11,389 nt of DNA from an uncultured Brevibacterium sp. (GTDB lineage Bacteria; Actinomycetota; Actinomycetes; Actinomycetales; Brevibacteriaceae), in NCBI GenBank assembly GCA_902489215.1, contig CABTZE010000057.1, positions 1 through 11,389 of the forward strand. Direction: 5' to 3'. Position numbers and translations under genes: made by a program. A model generated the notes under the pieces. That model saw nothing but the letters and a program-made list of their open reading frames with translations, was not told where the DNA came from and made no database searches. Positions 1 through 6,905 of this stretch are shown one piece after another; within the stretch, counting starts at the first letter, position 1; every line of letters begins with the position of its first letter.

Positions 1-59
1 TCGTTGCCGGGGGAGTCCATGAAATAGAAGCCGGGTGTGGTCATCAGCTGGCCGTAGTC
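1..59 (-). repeat. Inverted 59-bp copy of dehydratase gene 2742-2800; probable chimeric junction
   Basis: The reverse complement of bases 1-59 is identical, base for base, to 2742-2800, which lies inside the UxaA-type dehydratase gene and encodes its conserved DYGQLMTT...PGFYFMDSPGND stretch. Identity stops at base 60, where the matching position (2741) differs. Bases 47-59 can also be read as the natural continuation of the SDR gene (codons for T-T-A-S), so the join sits on up to about 13 bases of microhomology. I see no insertion-sequence ends or target duplication. An inverted join a few kilobases apart at microhomology, at a sequence edge, is typical of amplification or assembly chimeras. 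A real local inversion or partial duplication is the alternative. Confidence 0.9.
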
Positions 60-442
60 ACGACCGCCGCAGCATCAGACTTACGCAGAGCAGGCAGGGC
101 CACGCGAGTCACACGCACCGTTCCCAGAACGTTGATTTCATAAACCCTGCGCCACTCATCCAAGTCCCCGTCTTCGACGGTGCCCTGAGCGCCGATCGAG
201 GCGTTGTTCACGAGAATGTCCAGCCCGCCAAGAGCCTCGACGGCCTGCGCTACGGAGCGCTCTACCTGTTCATCGCTGCTGATATCAGCCTGGAAGAACT
301 CGACGCCTTCATCCGGTGACGGGTTGAGGTCGAGCACCGCAACCCGAGCACCTTCGCTTTTCAGGCGGCTGGCAATTGCAAGGCCGATACCGGACGAACC
401 ACCGGTCACCAGCGCTTTGAGTCCAGAAAAAGCTTCACTCAT
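44..442 (-). CDS. SDR-family NAD(P)-dependent dehydrogenase, 3' part missing
   Basis: This is the N-terminal 132 residues of a short-chain dehydrogenase/reductase (full members are about 250). The Rossmann motif TGGSSGIG is at residues 13-20, an acidic residue (D38) ends the second strand and suggests NAD preference, a variant NNAS is at 79-82, and the structural Asn is N104 in YEINVLG. The sequence stops at VVTTAS, just at the strand that carries the catalytic Ser. The Ser, the YxxxK pair and the whole C-terminal half are absent because bases 1-59 belong to another gene, so the stop codon at 44-46 is artificial. The start at 442 is preferred over the in-frame ATG at 472 because GAGGAG lies 7 bases before it. 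It follows the FAH gene by 11 bases on the same strand. Next to such a hydrolase, the likely role is oxidation of a 2-keto-3-deoxy sugar acid at C4, as in L-rhamnonate and L-fuconate breakdown. The substrate is inferred. Confidence 0.85.
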   Translation of the reverse strand: MSEAFSGLKALVTGGSSGIGLAIASRLKSEGARVAVLDLNPSPDEGVEFFQADISSDEQVERSVAQAVEALGGLDILVNNASIGAQGTVEDGDLDEWRRVYEINVLGTVRVTRVALPALRKSDAAAVVTTAS

Positions 443-453
443 CACATAACTCC

Positions 454-1302
454 TCAGCTGTGCGCTACGCACACTTGGCGCTGACGGCCCAGACCGTCGA
501 TCTCCATTTCAACAACGTCCCCGTCCTTGAGGTAGGGGAAGCGTCCGGACAGTGCAACACCCTCCGGGGTTCCCGTCAGAATGAGATCTCCCGGCTCGAG
601 CGTCATGTACTGGCTGAGCTCCCAAACAATGTGGTCCACCGAGAAGATGAGGTCGGAGGTGTTTGAATCCTGACGGACTTCGCCGTTGACCCAGCTGCGC
701 AGACCCAGATTCTTTTCATCAACTTCATCGGCTGTCACGAGCCACGGCCCTACCGGCGAGAAGCCGGGCGCAGACTTGCCCTTACCCCACTGACCACCGG
801 AGAGCTCAAGCTGCCATTCTCGCTCAGAGAGGTCGTTGGCGAGCACGAAGCCGGCGATGTGATCACGCGACTGCTCCGGCGCTTCCAAGTAGGAAGCGCG
901 CTTGCCGATGACAACACCAAGCTCAACTTCCCAGTCGGTCTTGGTTGAGCCCTTCGGAATCGTCACCTGGTCGTTCGGCCCCACCACGGTGTTGGGCAAT
1001 TTATTGAAGATAACCATGTTCTTCGGCGGCTCTGCACCAGATTCTGCCGCGTGCGCAGCGTAGTTCATGCCAATGCAGATGACAGCCGACGGGCGAGCAA
1101 CGGGAGACCCAACCCGGCTATCCGAGAAGCCCTCGAGCTCCTGAAGCTCGCCAGCAGCAAACGCGGCTCGGACCTTGTCGACACCGTTTGCAAGAAAATC
1201 TCCGTCAACGGCAGCCGTGTACGGCCGGATATCCAAAACCTTGTCGCCATCGAATACCACTGGGACCTCTTCGCCTACAGGTCCTACGTGCCCTAACTTC
1301 AT
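454..1302 (-). CDS. Fumarylacetoacetate hydrolase family protein, likely 2,4-diketo-3-deoxy-sugar-acid hydrolase
   Basis: This 282-residue protein has the usual length for the short FAH family. Seen in the sequence: CIGMNYAAHAAE at residues 76-87, the divalent-metal ligands E125 and E127 in DWEVELGVVIG and D157 in VLANDLSERE, then QWGKGKSAPGFSPVGPW (171-187), NTSDLIF (214-220), and the C-terminal MTLEPGDLILTGTPEGV (233-249). Close relatives include 2,4-diketo-3-deoxy-L-rhamnonate and L-fuconate hydrolases, which cut the C3-C4 bond to give pyruvate and a hydroxy acid. They are often annotated as ureidoglycolate lyase or 2-hydroxyhepta-2,4-diene-1,7-dioate isomerase, so the exact reaction is uncertain. 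The start at 1302 (MKLGHVGPVG) fits the family N-terminus and has AGAAGG just upstream. The longer frame to 1374 adds 24 unlikely residues. It is the first gene of the leftward pair with the SDR, divergent from the dehydratase operon. Confidence 0.9.
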   Translation of the reverse strand: MKLGHVGPVGEEVPVVFDGDKVLDIRPYTAAVDGDFLANGVDKVRAAFAAGELQELEGFSDSRVGSPVARPSAVICIGMNYAAHAAESGAEPPKNMVIFNKLPNTVVGPNDQVTIPKGSTKTDWEVELGVVIGKRASYLEAPEQSRDHIAGFVLANDLSEREWQLELSGGQWGKGKSAPGFSPVGPWLVTADEVDEKNLGLRSWVNGEVRQDSNTSDLIFSVDHIVWELSQYMTLEPGDLILTGTPEGVALSGRFPYLKDGDVVEMEIDGLGRQRQVCVAHS

Positions 1303-1514
1303 GGCCCTTCTTTCTCTTGATGCCTTGATAAACGCTCTGCTGTCCCACGCGGCGCCTGGAGACAGCGCCGGCATCCAGTGGCCGCATGCATCAGCACGCC
1401 ATCGACACTACAACCAACGAAGCAAAAATGCTATAGGAATTGCATAAATCTGATATTTGAGGTTCAATGATTGCCAGAAGACCAATGCGGACCCCATAAG
1501 CAATGGAGCAATTT
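1303..1514. promoter_or_regulatory. Divergent promoter region between the FAH/SDR pair and the dehydratase operon
   Basis: These 212 bases separate two divergent transcription units and have no convincing gene. The stretch from about 1420 to 1470 is clearly AT-richer than the surroundings, as expected for back-to-back promoters. TTGCAT at 1440-1445 with TTCAAT at 1463-1468 (17-base spacer) is a possible rightward -35/-10 pair. TATAGC on the minus strand, overlapping 1431-1436, could be a leftward -10. Neither is strong. A pseudo-palindrome at 1428-1445 lies between them and is listed separately. Confidence 0.5.
1428..1445. promoter_or_regulatory. Candidate operator, 18-bp pseudo-palindrome
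   Basis: The bases ATGCTATAGGAATTGCAT form a dyad with arms ATGC/GCAT plus inner AT/AT (pattern ATGC-N-AT-N4-AT-N-GCAT). It sits in the AT-rich centre of the divergent region, where a repressor could control both directions. Part of it (CTATAGGAA, 1431-1439) recurs in inverted orientation upstream of the Ldh2 gene at 4145-4153. No regulator gene is in the window, so the binding protein is unknown and the site is a guess from symmetry and position. Confidence 0.3.
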
Positions 1515-4121
1515 ATGGACCTCTCGCTGATCCTTCCTGACGTCAAAGACAACGCCGCCGTCACGGTCAGAGACATCCGGGCAGGCGAAACTCTTGAAGT
1601 AGCAGGAGATTCGATAACCGTGACCGCACCCGTGCTGACGGGACACCGGATCGCAGTCAAACCAATCCAGCAAGGCGAGCTGATCACTTCGTGGGGCATT
1701 CCATTCGGGGAGGCCACGGCTGCCATCGCCCCGGGCGAGTACCTCTGCAACGAACGAATGCAGAGCGTGTTGCAGCACCGTGAGCCAGAGCTGTTCCCAA
1801 AGCCGCCGACAATCAACTTTGCAGATAGGGACACTGTCAGCGATCCTGAGTCCGCTGGCGAACAGGCAATCAGGCGCAACAGCGCCGACCTTGCACATGC
1901 GCTGACCTTTCCAGGCTTCAACCGCGGCGAAGCCCGAGGCTGGGGCACGCGCAACTACATCGCTGTTATCGGAGCCTCATCACTGAGCACACAACTGGTG
2001 ATCGACGCGGTTCACGAGCTCAGGGCCCAGCATCCGGAGTCACCCGAAACCGGCTTTGACGGAATCGTCGCCGTAACTCACACAGAAGGTGGCACAGGCC
2101 GTCGCGAAAACAACCACCAGCTGGTCATTCGCACCCTGGCCGGATTCGCAGTCAACCCCAATGTCGGTGCCGCCATCATCGTCAACCACCCCGAATCCTC
2201 CATCGAGAACGCCGAAGTTCTCGAAGCGCTGAACAACCTTCCGCTCCCCTCCACCAGCTACACGGTTCGCTACTTCACGGCCACAGGAAACCTGTCTGAA
2301 GACATCGACGGTGTCGTGGCCACTGCAAACTCAGTGGTCTCCCGCGTAAAGCGAAGCGAAAGGGAAAACGCACCCATCTCAGCTCTGCGCCTCGCGATGC
2401 AGTGCGGAGGCTCAGATGCCTTTTCTGGGGTATCTGCGAACCCAGTTCTCGGGGAAGCATCAGACCTCATCGTGCGCTCGGGCGGAAGTGTCAACATCGC
2501 GGAAACTGATGAGCTCATCGGGTCGGAATCCCACACCCTGGACACTGTGTCATCAGCAGCTGCCGCCCAGAAGTTCTTGGCGGTGCAGAAGAGATTCAAA
2601 GAATGGGCAGGCAGACACGGGCACTCTGCGGAGGGCAACCCGTCGGGCGGAAACCTCTACCGGGGCCTATACAACATCACCTTGAAGTCGATTGGCGCCG
2701 CACGCAAGAAATCATCGAAAACGGTGCTAGACCACGTCATCGACTACGGCCAGCTGATGACCACACCCGGCTTCTATTTCATGGACTCCCCCGGCAACGA
2801 CCTCGAGTCAATCGCTGGGCAAGTAGCCTCCGGCGCGAATGTCATTGCCTTCACCACAGGCAACGGCTCAATTACAAACTTCCCATTCGTACCGACCGTC
2901 AAGATTGTCACCACGACTCAACGGTACGAAATGCTGGAGACCGAAATGGACTTCAACGCCGGGACAATTCTTGAGGGAGCGGACCTAGAAGCCGTCGGCG
3001 CAGAACTTTTCGACCAGATCGTGGCGGCGGCGTCGGGCACTGCAACCAGCGGCGAGGCCACCGGCCAAAGCCAGGTTCAGATCTGGCGCGCATGGGGCCT
3101 GGAAGAGGGCGAGTCTTCGGCCGAATCGGCGTTTGAACCCACAGGCATCCCAGCCGTCCCCATTTCGCCCGAGGATGCATTCACCAACGGCAACCCTCCT
3201 TGGCTGAACCTCATTCTGCCAACCAGCCTGTGCTCAGGCCAGGTGGCCGAAAAGCTGGCACTCACGTACAACGAGGGCAATTCCCTTCACCGTGTTGTCG
3301 CGCTCCCCCACACAGAGGGCTGCGGCGTGACAAGTGGTGAATCAGAAACGGTCTTCGCCCGAATCCTCCTGGGCTACGCGCAGCATCCGTCTATCCGCTC
3401 CACTGTATTTCTGGAGCACGGCTGCGAAAAGACACACAACGATTTCTTCCGCCAAGCGATGAGCAACAGCGGATTGGATATCAACTCTGTGGGCTGGGCA
3501 AGCATTCAGCTGGGTGGAGGCATTCAGGGGGTGCAGTCCTCTATTAAGGCGCTCTTCGAAGGGGCTCAGTCGCCAGATTCCACCCCGCACGCGCTGACCA
3601 TCGGCATCGTCAACCTCGCAGCCGCGGACCAGGCTGGCGCCGAGCTTTCAGCGAAGACAGTCTCGGAACTTGTTTCACGCGGCATCAGCGTGATCATTCC
3701 GGAGAACGTCTGCACTGTGACCACAGAAGCAGGACGACAGAAACTGAAGGAGCTGCACGGCGACATTGATCTGCAGCCGACCCTGAAGTTCGGCGAACGC
3801 CCGACAAGTCCTGGGCTGCACATTATGCAGACTGAATCGACTGATTCGCTGGAGATCTTCACCGGTCTCGGCGCGTCCGGATGCTCGGCCATCGTCAACT
3901 TCGCCGGGAAATACCCCCACCAGCCGCACCGCTTCATCCCCACGCTCCAAGTGGGGCAAACCGAAGGGACATGCGACCTCGGGTACGGCCCCGACCTCAC
4001 CGCAGCATCAGTTGCCGACACCGCACAGCTGACCGCGCAGGGGCTTTACGCACCGGTCATCGGCGCCCGGCCCAATGTCGGCTTCCAGATCCCCCGCGGG
4101 CAACTGGGCATTTCCATGTAA
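1515..4121 (+). CDS. Double-length UxaA-family sugar-acid dehydratase (SAF domain plus two UxaA-type units)
   Basis: This 868-residue protein is related to altronate (UxaA), galactarate (GarD) and sulfolactate (SuyAB) lyases, which dehydrate or eliminate from hydroxy acids. It is much longer than the roughly 400-520 residues usual in that family. Residue numbers count from 1515. An N-terminal SAF-like domain (about 8-85) contains TGHRIAVKPI and IPFGEATAAIAPGE. Unit 1 has the middle domain (about 143-230, GTRNYIAVIGASS and VTHTEGGTG) and a C-terminal domain with QCGGSDAFSG (from 296) and PGFYFMDSPGND (418-429). A linker rich in Ser, Gly and Glu follows (about 506-555). Unit 2 repeats both parts: NLILPTSLCSGQVAEK and PHTEGCGVTSGE with HGCEK (about 565-640), then PGLHIMQ...FIPTLQVGQTEGTC (about 766-820). 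The usual cysteines are missing from the middle domain of unit 1, and QCGGSD is missing from unit 2. The start at 1515 is chosen because GGAG lies 6 bases upstream; the ATG at 1503 is possible. The likely product is a 2-keto-3-deoxy acid; the substrate is unknown. Confidence 0.9.
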   Translation: MDLSLILPDVKDNAAVTVRDIRAGETLEVAGDSITVTAPVLTGHRIAVKPIQQGELITSWGIPFGEATAAIAPGEYLCNERMQSVLQHREPELFPKPPTINFADRDTVSDPESAGEQAIRRNSADLAHALTFPGFNRGEARGWGTRNYIAVIGASSLSTQLVIDAVHELRAQHPESPETGFDGIVAVTHTEGGTGRRENNHQLVIRTLAGFAVNPNVGAAIIVNHPESSIENAEVLEALNNLPLPSTSYTVRYFTATGNLSEDIDGVVATANSVVSRVKRSERENAPISALRLAMQCGGSDAFSGVSANPVLGEASDLIVRSGGSVNIAETDELIGSESHTLDTVSSAAAAQKFLAVQKRFKEWAGRHGHSAEGNPSGGNLYRGLYNITLKSIGAARKKSSKTVLDHVIDYGQLMTTPGFYFMDSPGNDLESIAGQVASGANVIAFTTGNGSITNFPFVPTVKIVTTTQRYEMLETEMDFNAGTILEGADLEAVGAELFDQIVAAASGTATSGEATGQSQVQIWRAWGLEEGESSAESAFEPTGIPAVPISPEDAFTNGNPPWLNLILPTSLCSGQVAEKLALTYNEGNSLHRVVALPHTEGCGVTSGESETVFARILLGYAQHPSIRSTVFLEHGCEKTHNDFFRQAMSNSGLDINSVGWASIQLGGGIQGVQSSIKALFEGAQSPDSTPHALTIGIVNLAAADQAGAELSAKTVSELVSRGISVIIPENVCTVTTEAGRQKLKELHGDIDLQPTLKFGERPTSPGLHIMQTESTDSLEIFTGLGASGCSAIVNFAGKYPHQPHRFIPTLQVGQTEGTCDLGYGPDLTAASVADTAQLTAQGLYAPVIGARPNVGFQIPRGQLGISM

Positions 4122-4185
4122 GAGGTATTGAACCCTCTCAAAAGTTCCTATAGGTTTAGCTAACTCTGTATAGGTAGGTGTAACA
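4122..4185 (+). promoter_or_regulatory. Intergenic region with paired TATAGGT direct repeats before the Ldh2 gene
   Basis: This 64-base gap is AT-richer than its flanks. It holds two TATAGGT copies at 4149-4155 and 4169-4175, starting exactly 20 bases apart (about two helical turns). The first lies within the palindrome CCTATAGG (4147-4154), and TTCCTATAG here is the reverse complement of CTATAGGAA at 1431-1439. A short AGAGG/CCTCT hairpin (4121-4138) follows the dehydratase stop codon. The ribosome binding site for the next gene is GGTAGGTG (4173-4180), 5 bases before its ATG. The repeats may be regulator half-sites or part of an internal promoter. This is inferred from pattern only. Confidence 0.35.
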
Positions 4186-5226
4186 ATGAAGTTTTCGACC
4201 AGCGAACTCATCCAGTTCGCAAAAGCCGCACTGCAGGCGCACAACGTCCCCACTGAGGATGCGCAGATTACTGCTGTTTCGCTTGTCCAAGCGGATCAGC
4301 GAGGCATCACGAGCCATGGTTTACTGCGCCTTCCGCTGTACGTGAAGGCCATCGTTGCCGGCGGGATCAACCCTGTTCCCAACGTAAAGATCGCAACCCC
4401 TGATGCGGCAACAACCACTATCGACGGCGATAAAGGGCTTGGCCAGGTTGTGATGCGCGAAACCGTGAACTGGGCGGCGCAGTCCGCGCAGAACCACGGC
4501 GTATCCGTGGCTGCGGTCGAAAACTCCAGCCATTACGGGGCAGGAGCCTTCTGGACCGACCGACTGGCGGCTGCCGGGCTCGTCTCTTTCCTCACCTCCT
4601 CCACCGGGCCAGTCGTCGCCCCTTACGGAGGACGCAACAAGATTCTCGGCACCAACCCCTTGACTATTGCCATGCCATCAGCCGGCGCTCACCCACTGAC
4701 GGTTGACATGGCAACGTCGGCAGGTGCGTACGGAAAGGTCATGGCCGCCAAACAGGCTGGAACACAGATTCCAGAAGGGTGGGCTGTCGACCGAGAAGGC
4801 AACCCCACGGTTGATCCAGCCGAAGCAGCACAGGGCGCGCTGCTGCCGTTCGGTGGTCACAAGGGGTCAGGGCTGTCTGTCCTGCTGGAAGGGCTTGCCG
4901 CCGGACTGTCATCAGCCGCCTACGCCTTCAAGAAAGAAGACATCTGGGACAACCCTGCGTCGGCAATGAACAACGGCCACTTCCTCATCACAATCAACCC
5001 TGGCCAGTTAAACGGCCGGGAAGCTGCGGAACAGAAAGTCGGGCAGCTGCAGGCAGCAGTACAGGAATCCGGCCCCAACGCCGTAAGCCCCGGCCAATAC
5101 GAATACGACAACGAGAAAAGCAATGAGCACACACTGCAGCTGACAGACTCTCAAATCGAGCCTCTGCAAAAACTAGCAACCGAAATCGGCGTGGAGTTTC
5201 CAAAGGAAGCTTCCGAGATCGCTTAA
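4186..5226 (+). CDS. Ldh2-family (malate/L-lactate/ulosonate) NAD(P)-dependent oxidoreductase
   Basis: This 346-residue protein is full length for the Ldh_2 family, whose members include malate/L-lactate dehydrogenases, ureidoglycolate dehydrogenase and 2,3-diketo-L-gulonate reductase (YiaK/DlgD). Visible signatures are RGITSHGLLRLP (residues 39-50, with the conserved His H44), NSSHYGAGAFW (113-123, H116), YGGRNKILGTNPLTIAMP (147-164), VDMATS (173-178), EGWAVDREGNPTVDP (197-211) and LLPFGGHKGSGL (219-230). This fold is unrelated to classical Rossmann lactate dehydrogenases. The family usually has Tyr or Phe where HKGSG has Ser, a minor variation. Position between a sugar-acid dehydratase and a TRAP transporter recalls the E. 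coli yia genes, where YiaK is encoded with the YiaMNO TRAP importer. A role in the 2-keto/2-hydroxy interconversion of the imported acid is therefore plausible, but the substrate is not determined. A good ribosome binding site precedes the ATG. Confidence 0.9.
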   Translation: MKFSTSELIQFAKAALQAHNVPTEDAQITAVSLVQADQRGITSHGLLRLPLYVKAIVAGGINPVPNVKIATPDAATTTIDGDKGLGQVVMRETVNWAAQSAQNHGVSVAAVENSSHYGAGAFWTDRLAAAGLVSFLTSSTGPVVAPYGGRNKILGTNPLTIAMPSAGAHPLTVDMATSAGAYGKVMAAKQAGTQIPEGWAVDREGNPTVDPAEAAQGALLPFGGHKGSGLSVLLEGLAAGLSSAAYAFKKEDIWDNPASAMNNGHFLITINPGQLNGREAAEQKVGQLQAAVQESGPNAVSPGQYEYDNEKSNEHTLQLTDSQIEPLQKLATEIGVEFPKEASEIA

Positions 5227-5232
5227 CCCCCT

Positions 5233-5240
5233 AAGGAGGT
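5233..5240 (+). promoter_or_regulatory. Near-perfect ribosome binding site of the TRAP binding protein
   Basis: AAGGAGGT matches the consensus complement of the 16S rRNA 3' end over 8 bases and lies 7 bases before the ATG at 5248. It is the strongest such site in the window. It fits the need to make more binding protein than membrane subunits from one transcript. Confidence 0.8.
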
Positions 5241-5247
5241 ACGCACG

Positions 5248-6309
5248 ATGAAGTGCAGACTGCTTAAACCTCTTGTAGCCGGTCTTGCGGCGCTTGCGCT
5301 GACCGGCTGCTCACTGTTCGAACCTGTGGACATTTCAGACCTGGCTGACGAAGCACCTGAAGAAGGCGCAAAAGTCATCCGACTGGCAAACGTGTACGAA
5401 AGCGCGCACCCTGCCAACGCGTGTGGCACAGCCACAATGAAAAAAGAACTGTCCAAACACGGCATTGATCTGAAGGTCTATCCAGCATCGCAGCTGGGCA
5501 CCGAAGCGGAACTTGTCGAGCAGGTCGCAACCGGCGCATTGGACATTGGGATCTCTTCCGGGGCGTTCTTCGGCGTTTGGTACCCAAAGGCCGAGGTGGT
5601 TGATGGCCCATTCCTGTTCGAAGACGCCAACGAATATGACAGCGGCACGCGCGGTCAAGTTCTTTCAGACCTCTATGACGACATGGCTGAAGAAACCGAC
5701 CTTCGAGTTTTCAGTTCCTGGTACTACGGAGCGCGCAACGTCACAGCCAACAAGCCGGTACGCACCCCTGACGATTTCAAGGGTCTGAAGATTCGCACAC
5801 CAGATGCGCGGCTGTACCTCCAGATGATCAACACATTCGGCGGCACCGCTACACCAATGGCCCTGTCCGAGGTTTACCTGGCACTCCAGCAGAACACCAT
5901 CGATGCACAGGAAAATCCGCTTCCCACCATCGACTCCAATAAGTTCCAGGAGGTGCAGAGCACCGTCAGCATGACCAAGCACATCGTGCAGGGCATTCAG
6001 CTGGTCGCAAACGAAAGCTTCTTCGAAGGTCTAGAGCCGGAGGAAGCAGATGCTGTTCGCCAAGCGGCAGACAAGGCGCGCCTCGCCAACTTCAAGTGCG
6101 TCACCGAATCCGAAGAAAACCTCCTCAGCACCTGGAAAAAGGACAAGACCATGGACGTCGTTGAGGATGTTGATTCTGAGGAGTTCCGCGGACGAATCAA
6201 AAAGGACTTGCTGCCCAAAGTCGCTTGGGCAGAAGAATATGAAGCCATTCAAAAAGAACTGGCCTCTGGAGAAGCACCCGAGCCAGCAGGAGCGGAGGGA
6301 ACGCCATGA
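5248..6309 (+). CDS. TRAP transporter substrate-binding lipoprotein, DctP/SiaP family
   Basis: This 353-residue solute-binding protein captures the substrate outside the membrane and hands it to the QM permease. The N-terminus is a lipoprotein signal: KCRLLK, a hydrophobic stretch and the lipobox LTGC with lipidated C21, so the protein is membrane-anchored, as expected in a Gram-positive-type envelope. The core resembles SiaP and DctP: PASQLGTEAELVEQVATGALDIG (residues 79-101, read in two parts), GLKIRTPDARLYLQ (179-192) with R183 at the position of the Arg that binds the substrate carboxylate, ATPMALSEVYLALQ (201-214), and AQENPLPTI (220-228), close to the GQENPL of SiaP. The C-terminus ends in a Glu/Pro/Gly-rich tail. 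The stop codon overlaps the start of the next gene (ATGA), so the two are translationally coupled. The substrate is an organic or sugar acid; this SiaP-like branch also takes uronates and aldonates. Confidence 0.92.
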   Translation: MKCRLLKPLVAGLAALALTGCSLFEPVDISDLADEAPEEGAKVIRLANVYESAHPANACGTATMKKELSKHGIDLKVYPASQLGTEAELVEQVATGALDIGISSGAFFGVWYPKAEVVDGPFLFEDANEYDSGTRGQVLSDLYDDMAEETDLRVFSSWYYGARNVTANKPVRTPDDFKGLKIRTPDARLYLQMINTFGGTATPMALSEVYLALQQNTIDAQENPLPTIDSNKFQEVQSTVSMTKHIVQGIQLVANESFFEGLEPEEADAVRQAADKARLANFKCVTESEENLLSTWKKDKTMDVVEDVDSEEFRGRIKKDLLPKVAWAEEYEAIQKELASGEAPEPAGAEGTP

Positions 6310-6905
6310 CGGAACTGAACTCACCCAGCACCTCAAGTGAACCGTTGGCTATTGGTGACGATCTTTCGCTCGAAGAGGACTACATCGAAAAGCGCAGCAA
6401 GTCCTACCGGTGGCTGATCAAAACCTACCGCGCAACATCGTGGGTGCTCATCGTAGGGGTGTTTGTAACCGTCATGCTGCAGGTCATCACCCGTTATGTC
6501 TTGAAGTCGCCGCTGTCGTGGACAGAAGAATCAGCACGATTGCTGCTGGTGTGGCTGACCTTTACTGCAGCTGGCTACGTTTCAAGTCGACGCGCACACA
6601 TTTCCGTTGACATCATCACCACCTTCCTGCCGAAGAAGCTAAGCGAAGCGATCGGCGTATTTGCAGACGTTATGAGCATTGCGTCGTCGATCATCATGCT
6701 CATCGCAGGAATCCTGTTGGTGAAGATCGTCATGCCGGTATCTCTGCCGGCCACTGGCCTGCCCACTTACCTTCTTTACAGCGCAGCGGTTGTCGGATTC
6801 GCCATCATGCTCGTTCACACCGCCATTGGCCTTTACCTTGGCCTGTTCCATAAAGACGAAAGCCTGGACAGCGACAGCCCGGCAGGCAAACTGGAGGGAA
6901 TCTGA
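6306..6905 (+). CDS. TRAP transporter small permease subunit, DctQ family
   Basis: This 199-residue membrane protein is the four-helix small subunit that pairs with the large permease to form the sodium-coupled TRAP importer. Predicted membrane segments are at about 45-62, 78-93, 118-140 and 154-180. The DctQ signature is clear in QVITRYVLKSPLSWTEESAR (59-78) and LVWLTFTAAG (81-90). An acidic N-terminal extension of about 40 residues precedes the first helix and is longer than in most DctQ proteins. The start overlaps the binding-protein stop, and GGAGGGA lies 5 bases before it. Its own stop (TGATG) overlaps the start of the large subunit by one base, so all three genes form one coupled unit. 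Confidence 0.93.
   Translation: MTELNSPSTSSEPLAIGDDLSLEEDYIEKRSKSYRWLIKTYRATSWVLIVGVFVTVMLQVITRYVLKSPLSWTEESARLLLVWLTFTAAGYVSSRRAHISVDIITTFLPKKLSEAIGVFADVMSIASSIIMLIAGILLVKIVMPVSLPATGLPTYLLYSAAVVGFAIMLVHTAIGLYLGLFHKDESLDSDSPAGKLEGI

Noticed and set aside
35..319. Plus-strand 94-codon frame at the left edge
   Set aside because: It is antisense to the SDR gene, whose Rossmann motif and NNAS are unmistakable.
44..442. SDR as a naturally decayed pseudogene
   Set aside because: The frame is intact up to a sharp junction with an exact inverted copy of nearby DNA, which points to a chimeric join rather than gradual decay.
1391..1954. Minus-strand open frames of 144 and 187 codons across the start of the dehydratase gene
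   Set aside because: They are antisense to the clearly coding 5' end of the dehydratase gene and to the promoter region. They match no protein pattern I recognise and have a skewed composition typical of shadow frames in GC-rich DNA.
1515..4121. Sulfolactate lyase (SuyAB-like) plus sulfolactate dehydrogenase (ComC-like) reading of the UxaA and Ldh2 pair
   Set aside because: Both families fit superficially, but the linked semialdehyde dehydrogenase, XylX-like dehydratase, FAH hydrolase and SDR point to sugar acids. No sulfite exporter or other sulfonate gene is present. It remains a minor alternative.
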